From positions 1 through 25,840 of the forward strand of contig WFXK01000112.1 in the NCBI GenBank assembly GCA_015490695.1: a stretch of DNA of 25,840 nt, in the 5' to 3' direction. This DNA is from Bacteroidota bacterium. GTDB taxonomy: Bacteria; Bacteroidota; Bacteroidia; SpSt-205; S141-50. The notes beneath the pieces are model-generated. The model did not search any database. It saw only the letters and a program-made list of their open reading frames with translations, and had not been told where the DNA came from. Position 1 is the stretch's first letter. The number at the start of each line of letters is the position of its first letter. This document shows, piece by piece, positions 1 to 8,482 of the stretch. The position numbers were made by a program, and so were the translations under genes.

Positions 1-255
1 ATCGTATCTTCCGAAGTGGAAGCTATCTAACCAGTCGTAGGCACTATAAAAGACAAAGCCTCCTTCCAAGTTGCCAAGAGTACGATATTGCAAATATCCA
101 TAGAAGAGCCAAAGAGAAAGAAAAAAAACAAACCCACTAAAGATACTGCCCCAGAGTTTAGCGCGGCTCTTTTTATCTATTAAAATGAAAGGGAGGCCTA
201 TTAGCGGTGCAAAAAGTAAAAAGTTCATTAAAACGGCATAAGCGCTTCGTTCCAT
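1..255 (-). CDS. Membrane protein N-terminus, probably NADH-quinone oxidoreductase subunit M-like (partial)
   Basis: The minus strand is open from an ATG at 255 to the window edge, giving 85 residues with no stop; the C-terminal bulk lies outside. Two hydrophobic segments are visible, about residues 11-26 (LLFAPLIGLPFILI core) and 39-54 (SIFSGFVFFLSLWLF core), separated by a short basic loop (DKKSRAK). A Gly-rich stretch follows, ending in AYDWLDSFHFGRYD. This pattern of two helices then an aromatic W-x-x-S-F segment resembles the start of NuoM/NuoL-type antiporter subunits of complex I, just before the conserved GxDGxSL region, which would fall outside the window. If so, it is an inner-membrane proton-pumping subunit. 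The coding call is strong; the family call is inference from a short fragment. It lies 67 bp downstream of the S74 protein on the same strand. Confidence 0.5.
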   Translation of the reverse strand, partial: MERSAYAVLMNFLLFAPLIGLPFILIDKKSRAKLWGSIFSGFVFFLSLWLFYGYLQYRTLGNLEGGFVFYSAYDWLDSFHFGRYD

Positions 256-322
256 AGCGGCTGCTAAAATACGACATTCATAGAAAAGTCCAAATGAGCA
301 ATAGAAGAAAACTCTTAGAAAA

Positions 323-1576
323 TTATTTCTCGCGTTTTAAGGCTCTTGTTTGCGCTTTAGTGATCCTTTCCAATTCTGATATCTTCTCCTGAAGAACTCT
401 GTTTTGATCTTCTATCATTTTAATTTTTTCTTCTAATAACTTGTTTTGTTCGCTAAGCTCTTTTATAGCATTGACGTAAGCGACAAGAATAGGATGAAGG
501 TTAATACCCAAGTAACCATTAGAAGCGGTGTCTACAGCTTCAGGGAATATTTTAGCAACTGCTTGAGCAGTGAATCCCACAAAAGTTTGATTTAAGACGC
601 GAGAGTCAAATAAGCCACCAGCACTATTTTTATAGGAATAGACAATAGGTTGTAGCTGTAAAACTTCTTTTAGCCCTTTAGTATATTTAGCAGTTATGGA
701 TTTTAACCGCTCATCGGAGATAACAATCCATGTGCTTGAGGCGGGTTTAGCAGCAGCATCTAAGGAAAGTTGTAATTGGTAAGTTGGCGTAGTAGTTCCT
801 ATACCGACGTTTGCGTTAGAAGCAATATAGAGTGCAGAAGTAGTATTTGTACGTAGGTCTATACTACCTTGAGGATGGATATCAATGCGGATGACGCTTG
901 AAGTAGCTCCAATAGGTGTACCTCGTAACGCTATCCCAACAGGAGTGCTTGTTGATGTCCAGTCAGCACTGGTATAAAATATTATTCCACAAGCGTCGGG
1001 AAGATACCATCCTTTGGTTGGGTGGTACCCTCCTGCGTTAATAGCTCCTAACCATTGTCCTGCAACAGGAGGTTGCGGAGCTGCTAAAGTGCCAGATGCT
1101 CTACGAAACTGAACCCGAGGAATATGCCCTGGAAGAGTATTGCTAGCAGTCCGTCCCCAAGTAACACTTAAATCTTGACTTTCTGTCTCTGCCAAAAGCG
1201 CAATACCCTGTTGATTAAGCATCGTAGTATAAAATGCAATGTTAGAATCCGGTATTATAACAGATCCTGTACTCCAACTATGCTGTACATCAGGAACTTT
1301 CCCAACATACACCCCTGCTGCAACAGACCCCTTTACAACTAATTTATCCTGTGGATTTGGAATACCAATGCCTACATTACCTCCTCTATCCATAACAAGC
1401 ACACTATCAGCAATGCCGTCCTGATCATTCTGAACCAAAAAAAGCGAATCTGTTAGTAGATAGCCATTGCCAAAAACATGCAACTTTGCTCCTGGGTTTG
1501 CTATCCCTATACCAACGTTTTGGGCATTCACTAAACTTACTACTGCCAGCCAAGTAAACAAATACCCGTACCTCAT
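323..1576 (-). CDS. Secreted protein with C-terminal S74 intramolecular chaperone domain
   Basis: 417 residues. Residues 1-18 form a signal peptide (LFTWLAVVSLVNA, cleavage before Q19). Three NVGIG-x(3)-P motifs occur near residues 20, 67 and 256, a repeat common at the ends of trimeric fibre-like proteins in Bacteroidota. Residues 287-375 match the peptidase S74 / tail-fibre chaperone domain: SDERLK at 287-292, then a QPIVYSYK strand and GFTAQAVAKIFPEAV. The last ~45 residues are a Leu/Glu/Lys coiled coil. In phage endosialidases this domain trimerises the fibre and then cuts itself off using Ser and Lys of the S-D-x-x-x-K motif; both residues are present here (S287, K292). Likely an exported trimeric surface or adhesive protein, substrate unknown. 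It has its own promoter upstream (1594-1625). Confidence 0.85.
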   Translation of the reverse strand: MRYGYLFTWLAVVSLVNAQNVGIGIANPGAKLHVFGNGYLLTDSLFLVQNDQDGIADSVLVMDRGGNVGIGIPNPQDKLVVKGSVAAGVYVGKVPDVQHSWSTGSVIIPDSNIAFYTTMLNQQGIALLAETESQDLSVTWGRTASNTLPGHIPRVQFRRASGTLAAPQPPVAGQWLGAINAGGYHPTKGWYLPDACGIIFYTSADWTSTSTPVGIALRGTPIGATSSVIRIDIHPQGSIDLRTNTTSALYIASNANVGIGTTTPTYQLQLSLDAAAKPASSTWIVISDERLKSITAKYTKGLKEVLQLQPIVYSYKNSAGGLFDSRVLNQTFVGFTAQAVAKIFPEAVDTASNGYLGINLHPILVAYVNAIKELSEQNKLLEEKIKMIEDQNRVLQEKISELERITKAQTRALKREK

Positions 1577-1953
1577 AACTCAAAAGTTTCCTGCAAAGTT
1601 AGCTGATTTTATAATTGCTATCAATACAATAAGTACAAAACGATTAACTCTCCTATACTATAAATCACATTTTACTGTGGACAGTAACCCCTCAATAACC
1701 AGATACCATTGTACAAAACAGCCGTAAACCCTTCTAATAATGTAGCCCACAAGAATTTTAACCCTTAAACAAGGGAACCATGCTTTGAAATTACGTCCGA
1801 ATACTCCAAAAACCTTACTTCTAAAAATGTTCTACACACAACAGGCCTCTTCAGTACTCTTACAAAATACTACGCATTCGCCTTCGCTTCTATTAGAAAT
1901 TTATAAGGAACATTAAAAGTTTCCAAAGTTTCCTCAAATAGCACTTATTAACC
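1577..1953. other. Intergenic stretch without a gene
   Basis: A 377-bp gap between two minus-strand genes. Apart from the promoter at 1594-1625 I see no convincing reading frame or RNA gene. Near 1916-1933 there is a short AAGTTTCCAAAGTTTCC stretch resembling the right half of the central stem of the palindromic repeat found later (23047-23064). It may be a decayed fragment or chance. Confidence 0.5.
1594..1625 (-). promoter_or_regulatory. Bacteroidota-type promoter for the S74 protein
   Basis: On the minus strand an ATTG box (1625-1622) is followed by exactly 20 nt and TAACTTTG (1601-1594). This fits the Bacteroidota primary-sigma pattern TTTG, 17-23 nt, TAnnTTTG. The start codon at 1576 is 17 nt further on. 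Confidence 0.65.
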
Positions 1954-2547
1954 TCAAGGCAAACGCTCTCCCGCTTCCACAGCAAAAGGAAGACGATTTA
2001 CCTCAGGTACAGCAGGACATAAATAACGCGGATTATAAACACAATAAGGATGATAAGCATAATTAAAATCCAACACCACAACCGAATCTTTTAATAAAGG
2101 TGCGTTCAAATAGCGTCCTCCTGCGTAAGTCGTTTTGCCGCTGGTAGCATCTTTAAAAGGAATAAACAGCTCATGCGGATGACTTCCTTGATAAGCATTC
2201 AAACGATAGCGTTGTTGCTTCCACGTGAATTCTACATAACCTACTTGCGGTAAAGGATGAACCCCTCCTAAAAGCGTATCGGGCACAGTATCTAACGGCA
2301 CAAAACGCCCGTAAATAATCCATTGACCATCAGGAGGAAAGTAGTGCAACCCTTCAAAATCGGGACGCTCTTCCGCAGGAATAGGCGAATCTAACGCAGT
2401 CTTCAAATACAAATCTTTGTTCTTACGATGAAGTAATAAGGTTTTTAATCGCTCCTTAGGATAATGACGAGGATTTTTCGTAACCCAATAAAGCAGTATT
2501 AAGGCAATAGCCACAACGGCTGCTGCTATAATCAATCGCCAGCGCAT
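1954..2547 (-). CDS. DUF1684 family protein, membrane-anchored or exported
   Basis: 197 residues from the ATG at 2547; an in-frame GTG at 2553 would add two residues but lies inside the likely -7 box, so ATG is preferred. Residues 3-21 are a hydrophobic signal or anchor (LIIAAAVVAIALILLYWV core). The body carries the DUF1684 hallmarks: F-K-D-A-T-S-G-K-T-T-Y-x-G-G-R-Y-L, L-D-F-N-Y-A-Y-H-P-Y-C-V-Y-N-P, and near the C-terminus N-R-L-P-F-A-V-E-A-G-E. The family is widespread, with no established biochemical role that I know of. The length is near the lower end because there is little sequence before the domain. It is divergent from the CCA-adding enzyme, with promoter boxes of both genes packed into 18 bp. 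Confidence 0.85.
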   Translation of the reverse strand: MRWRLIIAAAVVAIALILLYWVTKNPRHYPKERLKTLLLHRKNKDLYLKTALDSPIPAEERPDFEGLHYFPPDGQWIIYGRFVPLDTVPDTLLGGVHPLPQVGYVEFTWKQQRYRLNAYQGSHPHELFIPFKDATSGKTTYAGGRYLNAPLLKDSVVVLDFNYAYHPYCVYNPRYLCPAVPEVNRLPFAVEAGERLP

Positions 2548-2552
2548 CGCCA

Positions 2553-2570
2553 CAAAAATAGCTAACTTTG
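2553..2570. promoter_or_regulatory. Back-to-back -7 boxes of two divergent genes
   Basis: TATTTTTG on the minus strand (2560-2553) faces the DUF1684 start at 2547, and TAACTTTG on the plus strand (2563-2570) faces the CCA-enzyme start at 2580. Both match TAnnTTTG. They are 2 bp apart, and neither has a clear -33 TTTG partner at the usual distance. Confidence 0.5.
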
Positions 2571-2579
2571 CCTTGCCCT

Positions 2580-4049
2580 ATGATTCTACCTGCTTTCAAA
2601 ACCTTAGAACCACTGAAAGAAATCGCTGAAGTTGCCCATGAACTGCAGTTAAAAGCCTATGCTGTAGGCGGTGTAGTACGCGACTACCTCCTCACAGGCA
2701 CCTTCCCAAAAGAAATAGATATTAGCGTCATCGGTCCTATTGAACCCCTGATGCAAGCCTTAAAAAAGCGCTGGGGATTAAAACACATGCAATTTTATCG
2801 CCGTTTCGGAACAGGTATGCTCCAATGGAAAAAATGGAAATTAGAATTTGTAACAGCCCGTAAAGAAAGCTATGAATCCCATTCTCGGAAACCTAAGGTA
2901 GAACCTGCCACCTTAGAAGAAGACCTTGCCCGAAGAGACTTTACTATCAACGCCTTAGCAGTCTCCCTAAACAAAGAAGATTTTGGCACCCTTATAGACC
3001 TGTTCCATGGCATTCAACACCTTCATCAGAGATTGATTGTAACGCCTTTAGACCCTCATCAAACTTTTAACGATGACCCTTTAAGGATGCTTCGTGCCAT
3101 CCGTTTTGCTACAAAGCTCCACTTCACTATAGAACCTCGTACCTATGAAGCCATCAAAGAACAAAAACACCGCATTCAAATCGTTTCGCAAGAGCGCATT
3201 ACAGAAGAGTTAAATAAAATTTTGATGTGCGATAAGCCCTCTATTGGTTTTCGTTTGTTATTCCATACAGGGCTATTAGACTATATTTTACCTGAGTTAA
3301 GGGCGCTTCAAGGCGTAGAGGAACGAGAAGGGAAACGACATAAAGATAACTTCTTCCACACCTTAGAGGTTTTAGACAACGTAGCACAGTCGTACGACCC
3401 AGAAAAATATCCACCAGAAAAGGAATTATGGTTAAGGTGGGCGGCTTTGCTGCACGATATTGGTAAAGCCAAAACCAAAGCATTTGACCCAGAAAAGAAA
3501 GAATGGACTTTTTACGGGCATGAAGCCGTTGGAGCGAAAATGATAAAACCTTTATTTCGCCGTTTGCGTCTGCCCTTAGATGAAAAAATGCGCATGGTGA
3601 AAAACTTAGTTGCCCTCCATCAAAGACCTATTGCTTTAGCACAAGAAGGGGTAACCGATAGCGCCATACGTCGCATCATCGTTGGTACAGGAGAAGATTT
3701 GCCTTTGCTACTGCGACTATGCCGAGCCGATATTACAACGAAAAATCCCAAAAAACGCGCTCGCTATCTGGAAAACTTCAATAAATTAGAAAAACGAATC
3801 TATGAGGTTATAGAAAAAGACCGATTAAGGAACTGGAAACCACCTATCACAGGGGAAGATATTATGCAAGCCTTTAATATTCCGCCTGGTCCTTTGGTGG
3901 GCAAGATAAAAAAACGCGTTCGTGAAGCGATTTTAGACGGAGAAATCCCTAATGAACGCGAAGCTGCATTAGAATACATGTATAAAGTCGGCAAAGAACT
4001 ATTATCCGAACAAAAAACCAATTATCATGCGCAAACCACTTCCCATTAA
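2580..4049 (+). CDS. cca: CCA-adding enzyme / tRNA nucleotidyltransferase with HD domain
   Basis: 489 residues from the ATG at 2580; a TTG at 2568 is in frame but overlaps the TAACTTTG box, so it would lie at or before the transcription start. The enzyme adds or repairs the 3' CCA of tRNAs. Visible motifs are VGGVVRDYLL (29-38), the metal site E-I-D at 45-47, DLARRDFTINALAVSL for nucleotide binding, and R-M-L-R-A-I-R-F-A-T-K-L. In the C-terminal half there is an HD phosphohydrolase domain (WAALLHDIGKAKT, with a second H in FYGHEAVG). The first catalytic carboxylate, normally Asp in the D-x-D motif, is Glu here. The C-terminus overlaps asnS by 23 bp, so the two are probably co-transcribed. Assignment as CCA-adding rather than poly(A) polymerase is inferred from the phylum and the HD domain. 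Confidence 0.9.
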   Translation: MILPAFKTLEPLKEIAEVAHELQLKAYAVGGVVRDYLLTGTFPKEIDISVIGPIEPLMQALKKRWGLKHMQFYRRFGTGMLQWKKWKLEFVTARKESYESHSRKPKVEPATLEEDLARRDFTINALAVSLNKEDFGTLIDLFHGIQHLHQRLIVTPLDPHQTFNDDPLRMLRAIRFATKLHFTIEPRTYEAIKEQKHRIQIVSQERITEELNKILMCDKPSIGFRLLFHTGLLDYILPELRALQGVEEREGKRHKDNFFHTLEVLDNVAQSYDPEKYPPEKELWLRWAALLHDIGKAKTKAFDPEKKEWTFYGHEAVGAKMIKPLFRRLRLPLDEKMRMVKNLVALHQRPIALAQEGVTDSAIRRIIVGTGEDLPLLLRLCRADITTKNPKKRARYLENFNKLEKRIYEVIEKDRLRNWKPPITGEDIMQAFNIPPGPLVGKIKKRVREAILDGEIPNEREAALEYMYKVGKELLSEQKTNYHAQTTSH

Positions 4050-5415
4050 GGCGTTATTTGACAGCGATTACATAGACCAACAGGTTTATGTTGCAGGTTG
4101 GTTACGTAGTGCACGCCGAGGAAAGCGTTTCAGTTTCGCTGTATTAAACGACGGCTCCTGTTTTCAATCGCTACAAATCGTTATAGATAATAGTCGTTTC
4201 CCTGCCCATGTGTTAGACAATCTCCACACGGGGGGATGTATTGCGGTAGAGGGGACTGTTGTGCGCTCTCCAGGAAGAGAACAAGCCATAGAACTCCAAG
4301 CGCAAAACATCACTATCTTCGGAACAGCCGACCCTGCAACCTATCCGCTACAAAAAAAACAACATTCCTTAGAATTTCTACGTACCATTGCCCACCTTCG
4401 TCCCCGAACCCGCTTCTTTAGTGCGGTGCTAAGAATCCGTAACACCCTCTCTTATGCTATCCATCAATTCTTCCAAGAACGTGGGTTCTTCTACATCCAT
4501 ACCCCTATTATCACCGCTTCAGACTGCGAAGGTGCAGGAGAACTATTCCAAGTAACCACCTTTGACTTAAACGATGTTCCAAAACAAGACGGTATGGTAG
4601 ACTATCAACAAGATTTCTTCGGTAAACCTGCTTATCTCACCGTAAGCGGACAACTTAACGTAGAAACCACCGCATTAGCCCTTACAAAAGTGTATACTTT
4701 TGGTCCAACCTTCCGTGCTGAACACTCCAATACCCCAAGACACTTGGCAGAATTCTGGATGGTAGAACCCGAAATGGCATTCTACGACCTTGAAGACACC
4801 ATGGATTTAGCTGAAGAGTTCCTAAAAAACATCATTCAAAAAGTATTGGATAATCATCAAGACGATTTAGCTTTCTTAAGTCAGTTCAATCAAGTGGATT
4901 TAACAGAGCGTTTGAAACGGGTGATTCAAGAGCCTTATGAGCGTCTACCTTATACAGAAGCCATCGCAATTCTGGAAGCCAGCAAAAAAAACTTTCAATT
5001 TCCTGTGAAATGGGGAATAGATTTAAAAACCGAACATGAGCGCTATTTAACAGAAGAGTATTTCAAAAAGCCGGTGATTGTTTACAATTATCCTGCGGAG
5101 GTTAAAGCCTTTTATATGCGTCAAAATGATGATGGCAAAACGGTAGCGGCGATGGATGTGCTTTTCCCTGAAGTAGGAGAAATCATTGGTGGCTCTCAAA
5201 GAGAAGAACGCTATGAGCGCCTTCTACAACGTATCCAAACCTTAGGACTAAAAATAGAAGATTACCATTGGTACTTAGCCATTCGTCAATACGGCTCAGC
5301 ACCCCATAGCGGCTTCGGATTAGGATTAGAACGATTGGTTCAGTTCTGTACAGGTATGGCAAACATCCGAGACACTATTCCCTTCCCACGAGCCTACGGA
5401 TTGCTGAACTTTTGA
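4027..5415 (+). CDS. asnS: Asparaginyl-tRNA synthetase
   Basis: 462 residues, usual length for bacterial AsnRS. It charges tRNA-Asn with asparagine in the cytoplasm. An N-terminal OB-fold anticodon-binding domain covers roughly residues 18-100 (VYVAGWLRSAR at 20-30). The class II catalytic core follows: A-S-D-C-E-G-A-G-E-L-F-Q-V-T-T (164-178), which favours AsnRS over AspRS, motif 2 F-R-A-E-H-S-N-T-P-R-H-L (229-240), and motif 3 G-L-G-L-E-R-L-V-Q-F near the C-terminus ending in I-P-F-P-R. The ATG at 4027 lies within the 3' end of cca, a 23-bp overlap in another frame, suggesting translational coupling. It is convergent with the rel gene with only 9 bp between stop codons and no obvious terminator. 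Confidence 0.95.
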   Translation: MRKPLPIKALFDSDYIDQQVYVAGWLRSARRGKRFSFAVLNDGSCFQSLQIVIDNSRFPAHVLDNLHTGGCIAVEGTVVRSPGREQAIELQAQNITIFGTADPATYPLQKKQHSLEFLRTIAHLRPRTRFFSAVLRIRNTLSYAIHQFFQERGFFYIHTPIITASDCEGAGELFQVTTFDLNDVPKQDGMVDYQQDFFGKPAYLTVSGQLNVETTALALTKVYTFGPTFRAEHSNTPRHLAEFWMVEPEMAFYDLEDTMDLAEEFLKNIIQKVLDNHQDDLAFLSQFNQVDLTERLKRVIQEPYERLPYTEAIAILEASKKNFQFPVKWGIDLKTEHERYLTEEYFKKPVIVYNYPAEVKAFYMRQNDDGKTVAAMDVLFPEVGEIIGGSQREERYERLLQRIQTLGLKIEDYHWYLAIRQYGSAPHSGFGLGLERLVQFCTGMANIRDTIPFPRAYGLLNF

Positions 5416-5424
5416 CGAATACTT

Positions 5425-7731
5425 TCATCCCGATGAACCCATTGTACTTTGAAGCGTATGCGTCTGATAAATACGACGTACCCTACGAACCCCCTGAACC
5501 TTCAATAAACGCTGTTTTAACTCCTTAATCTGCTCTAAACTCTTTACATAAAGCTTAATCACCCCTTCAAAAATCGGTCCTGTTGCTTCTATGGTAATAG
5601 CACGGATGTTAATACCCATCTCATCGGAAATCACATGGACTAAATCGCGTAACATGCCGACTCGGTCCTCCCCCGAAATACGAATCGCTGCTAAAAACTC
5701 TATTTGTGCATCTTCGTTCCAACGTACTTTAATAATGCGAGAGCCATAAGTAGAAAGCAAACGATTCGCTTCAGGACAATCTGTACGATGAATCTCTATT
5801 CCCTGATAAGGTTTATCCACAGCAATAATCACATCCCCTAAGACCGGTTGACAACAAGAAGCAAAACGATAATGAAAATCATCTCTACGAGAAATAACTA
5901 ATTCATCTGAAGAAACGCCTCGTGTGCGCTGCAATAACCGTTCAAACTTTTCTTGTAAACGCTCATTGCTTTTTAATCGCTTGGCTAATTCTAAAGCCTT
6001 TTGCTTTTCTTTAATAAAGGCTTTCACCCGATTTTTATCTATCATCATTGCACCAATGCGGAAATAGAACTCCTCCATAGAATCTATGTTCAAAGTATAA
6101 AGCAATTCCTTAATAATGAAGTGGTCTTCATGCAAGACGATGCCTTCTCGTTCTTTAAGAATTCGTAAAAATTGTTTGAATTTCTTTTTTCCTTTTTCTA
6201 TGTAGCGTTTTCGTTCAGCCTTAAGAGCTTCTTTGATTTTTTTTCGTGCCCTTGGTGTCGTTACAAACTCTAACCATTCTGCTTTCGGTTTCGCTAAATG
6301 AGGATTGCTGGTAGTGATGATTTCTACTAAATCGCCATTACGAAGGACAGTAGAAAGTGGTACAGTTTGATGATTAACCTTTGCTGCAATTGCCCGATGT
6401 CCTATGTCGGTATGGATATAATAAGCAAAATCTAAGGCGGTAGCCCCTTCAGGAAGTACTTTAATCTCCCCTCGGGGAGTAAATACATAAATATGTTCGG
6501 CAACGATTAACTTATGTAGTCCTTCTAAGGTTTTGTCGGGTGCGCCATTGCGCTCTTCTAAAAACTCCCGAATAGAAGCAATCCATTGTTCCAATTGTCT
6601 ATCAAAAGAAAGCGTATGAGGACTCAGCTCTTTATATTTCCAATGGGCAGCGTAACCTTTTTCTGCAATCTCATGCATTCGTTTTGTACGGATTTGTACC
6701 TCTACCCACTGTCCCGTAGGGCTCATTACCGTCGTATGTAAAGCCTCGTAACCATTTTGCCGAGGAATCGTCAACCAATCTCTAAGCCGCTCTGGATGGG
6801 GAGGATATAACTCAGTAACAATACTATATACTTGCCAACAGGCTTCAATCTCTTCTTGGCGACTCTTAAAAGGCGCTGTGAGCACAATACGAATAGCAAA
6901 TAAATCATAAACCTCTTCAAAACCAATGCCTTTACGCTGCATTTTGCTAAAAATAGAATAAGGACTTTTAATACGCGTCTCTATCTCATGAGCAATGTTG
7001 CTTTGATCTAAACGTTTTTTAATTGGAGCAATAAAAGCCTCTATGAAGGACCCCTGTTCTTCAAGCACTTTATTTAATTTTTGAACAATGCGCTGATAGG
7101 CTTCAGGATGCAAATAACGGAAAGCCAAGTCTTCTAATTCCCGTTTAATCCGCTGTAAACCTAAACGATTGGCTAAAGGAGCATACAACATCAGTGTCTC
7201 AGAAGCAATTTTATAACGATTGGTTTCATGCATCGCTTGTAAAGTGCGCATGTTATGTAATCGGTCCGCAATCTTAATCAACACAATACGAATGTCATTT
7301 CCAATCGTTAATAACAGACGCTTGAAGTTTTCTAATTGTTTTGTGGTATTCGGTTCAAAGATGCCAGCAACTTTGGTTAATCCTTGAATAATGTTTGCAG
7401 CGGTGTTTCCAAAGCTTTTGCGGATGTCTTCAATTGTTGCAAAAGTATCTTCTACAACATCATGCAACAAAGCACAAATAACTGCCGTAGTATCTTCTAA
7501 ACCGATTTCTTTTACAACAATCTTCGCTACTTCCAAAGGATGAAAAATGTAGAGTTCTCCTGACTTTCTGCGAGCATTTTGATGGGCTTTCAAAGCAAAC
7601 TTAAAAGCACGACGAATCTCTTTTAAGTCTTGTTCATCAGCAAACGACTGACAACAACGCAATAATTGCCGATAGGCGTTTAAAAGACGCCTTCGTTCCT
7701 CCTTGGTAACTTCCGAAAGCATTAACCGCAT
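5425..7731 (-). CDS. rel: Bifunctional (p)ppGpp synthetase/hydrolase, Rel/SpoT type
   Basis: 768 residues, full length for the long RelA/SpoT family; it sets the level of the alarmone (p)ppGpp in starvation. Domain order is canonical. The HD hydrolase has FHPLEVA at 63-69, HDVVEDT at 90-96 and K-I-A-D-R-L-H-N-M-R-T-L. The synthetase has V-Y-D-L-F-A-I-R-I-V around 274-283, N-G-Y-E-A-L-H-T-T-V 326-335, and E-V-Q-I-R-T and A-E-K-G-Y-A-A-H-W to 364. A TGS domain follows (about 412-473), then a helical and zinc-finger-like region with C-C near H-Y-R-F-A-S-C-C, and a C-terminal ACT domain (about 688-756). The intact HD site predicts hydrolase activity, so it is likely bifunctional. ATG 7731 gives a normal N-terminus; a second in-frame ATG lies three codons later. 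It shares a 79-bp divergent promoter region with the lipoprotein gene. Confidence 0.95.
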   Translation of the reverse strand: MRLMLSEVTKEERRRLLNAYRQLLRCCQSFADEQDLKEIRRAFKFALKAHQNARRKSGELYIFHPLEVAKIVVKEIGLEDTTAVICALLHDVVEDTFATIEDIRKSFGNTAANIIQGLTKVAGIFEPNTTKQLENFKRLLLTIGNDIRIVLIKIADRLHNMRTLQAMHETNRYKIASETLMLYAPLANRLGLQRIKRELEDLAFRYLHPEAYQRIVQKLNKVLEEQGSFIEAFIAPIKKRLDQSNIAHEIETRIKSPYSIFSKMQRKGIGFEEVYDLFAIRIVLTAPFKSRQEEIEACWQVYSIVTELYPPHPERLRDWLTIPRQNGYEALHTTVMSPTGQWVEVQIRTKRMHEIAEKGYAAHWKYKELSPHTLSFDRQLEQWIASIREFLEERNGAPDKTLEGLHKLIVAEHIYVFTPRGEIKVLPEGATALDFAYYIHTDIGHRAIAAKVNHQTVPLSTVLRNGDLVEIITTSNPHLAKPKAEWLEFVTTPRARKKIKEALKAERKRYIEKGKKKFKQFLRILKEREGIVLHEDHFIIKELLYTLNIDSMEEFYFRIGAMMIDKNRVKAFIKEKQKALELAKRLKSNERLQEKFERLLQRTRGVSSDELVISRRDDFHYRFASCCQPVLGDVIIAVDKPYQGIEIHRTDCPEANRLLSTYGSRIIKVRWNEDAQIEFLAAIRISGEDRVGMLRDLVHVISDEMGINIRAITIEATGPIFEGVIKLYVKSLEQIKELKQRLLKVQGVRRVRRIYQTHTLQSTMGSSG

Positions 7732-7795
7732 AGGTTGTCTGTTGGTGTGATAAAATTAAACAATCTTTCCTTTCCTCGCAAGTAAGAAAATTTTC

Positions 7796-7803
7796 TACCT
7801 TTG
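7796..7803 (+). promoter_or_regulatory. -7 promoter box for the GIN lipoprotein / cdsA run
   Basis: TACCTTTG fits TAnnTTTG. The ATG at 7811 is only 7 nt downstream, so the mRNA leader would be very short. A weak TTTC at 7771-7774 is 21 nt upstream as a possible -33 element. Confidence 0.5.
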
Positions 7804-7810
7804 AGCTGCT

Positions 7811-8482
7811 ATGAGACAAGCACTTGTTGTCATCGCTATTTTTGCGCTTTTTGCCTGTAAAGCTTCTAAACCTTGCGACACAAAAAAAGAAACCACACAA
7901 ACCCTTCATCCTTTTCATACCTTAGAAATTCGTGGCGATAACCTCTATGTAGAGTGGACCATAGATTCTAATGCTGCTTCTATCACTTTCCATAAGGGGG
8001 TTGAAGTACGTAGCGTTCCAGGTTATCTTTATTTGACTGCTCAGTGCAATACCCCTGTAAAGGCTTTTATTTCTGCTCCCTTAGCACAACGCATTCGGCT
8101 ATATAATCGTACCTTCCTGCTTTTTACAAATTCACCTCAGAGCGATAGTCTGTCTTTAACCCTCTACGACCAAGCCAACGGATTCATCAAGGGAAATTAC
8201 AACACCCTTCGTATATTCTTAAATCATGATGCGCAATGTGACTTTAATGGCAGTAGTGTATTCCTTTATCTTGTTGCAAACGACCACACTCAATTTTCTT
8301 CTACTTTAGATTTTATAGACACGTGCATTGTTTTTCATAGAAGTGACCAATTATTAAGTTGCAAAGTAAAAGATTCTTTGTATGCCAGTATAGAAAGCAG
8401 TGGCAATCTACAAGTTTTCGGACGTCCTCGTTATCAAATAGATAGTTCCGGTACAGGAAGGGTTTTCTTTGTAGAACCGTGA
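7811..8482 (+). CDS. GIN-domain (DUF2807-like) lipoprotein
   Basis: 223 residues. A lipoprotein signal peptide ends in the lipobox L-F-A-C with the lipidated cysteine at residue 16, so the mature protein should be anchored in a membrane, probably the outer one. The rest is a beta-rich sequence of short strands ending in S-S-G-N-L-Q-V-F-G-R-P and I-D-S-S-G-T-G-R-V. This is the repeating S-G-x-G pattern of the GIN (head domain of trimeric autotransporter/adhesin-like) family, formerly DUF2807, common in Bacteroidota. The signature repeats are weaker than in typical members, so family membership is likely rather than certain; no molecular function is known to me. The stop codon overlaps the GTG start of cdsA (GTGA), so the two are co-translated. 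Confidence 0.7.
   Translation: MRQALVVIAIFALFACKASKPCDTKKETTQTLHPFHTLEIRGDNLYVEWTIDSNAASITFHKGVEVRSVPGYLYLTAQCNTPVKAFISAPLAQRIRLYNRTFLLFTNSPQSDSLSLTLYDQANGFIKGNYNTLRIFLNHDAQCDFNGSSVFLYLVANDHTQFSSTLDFIDTCIVFHRSDQLLSCKVKDSLYASIESSGNLQVFGRPRYQIDSSGTGRVFFVEP

Noticed and set aside
5416..5424. Terminator between asnS and rel
   Set aside because: Only 9 bp separate the stop codons; no hairpin or T-run is visible there.
7637..7918. 93-codon minus-strand frame spanning the rel/lipoprotein gap
   Set aside because: Overlaps both real genes and the promoter region; composition is not protein-like.
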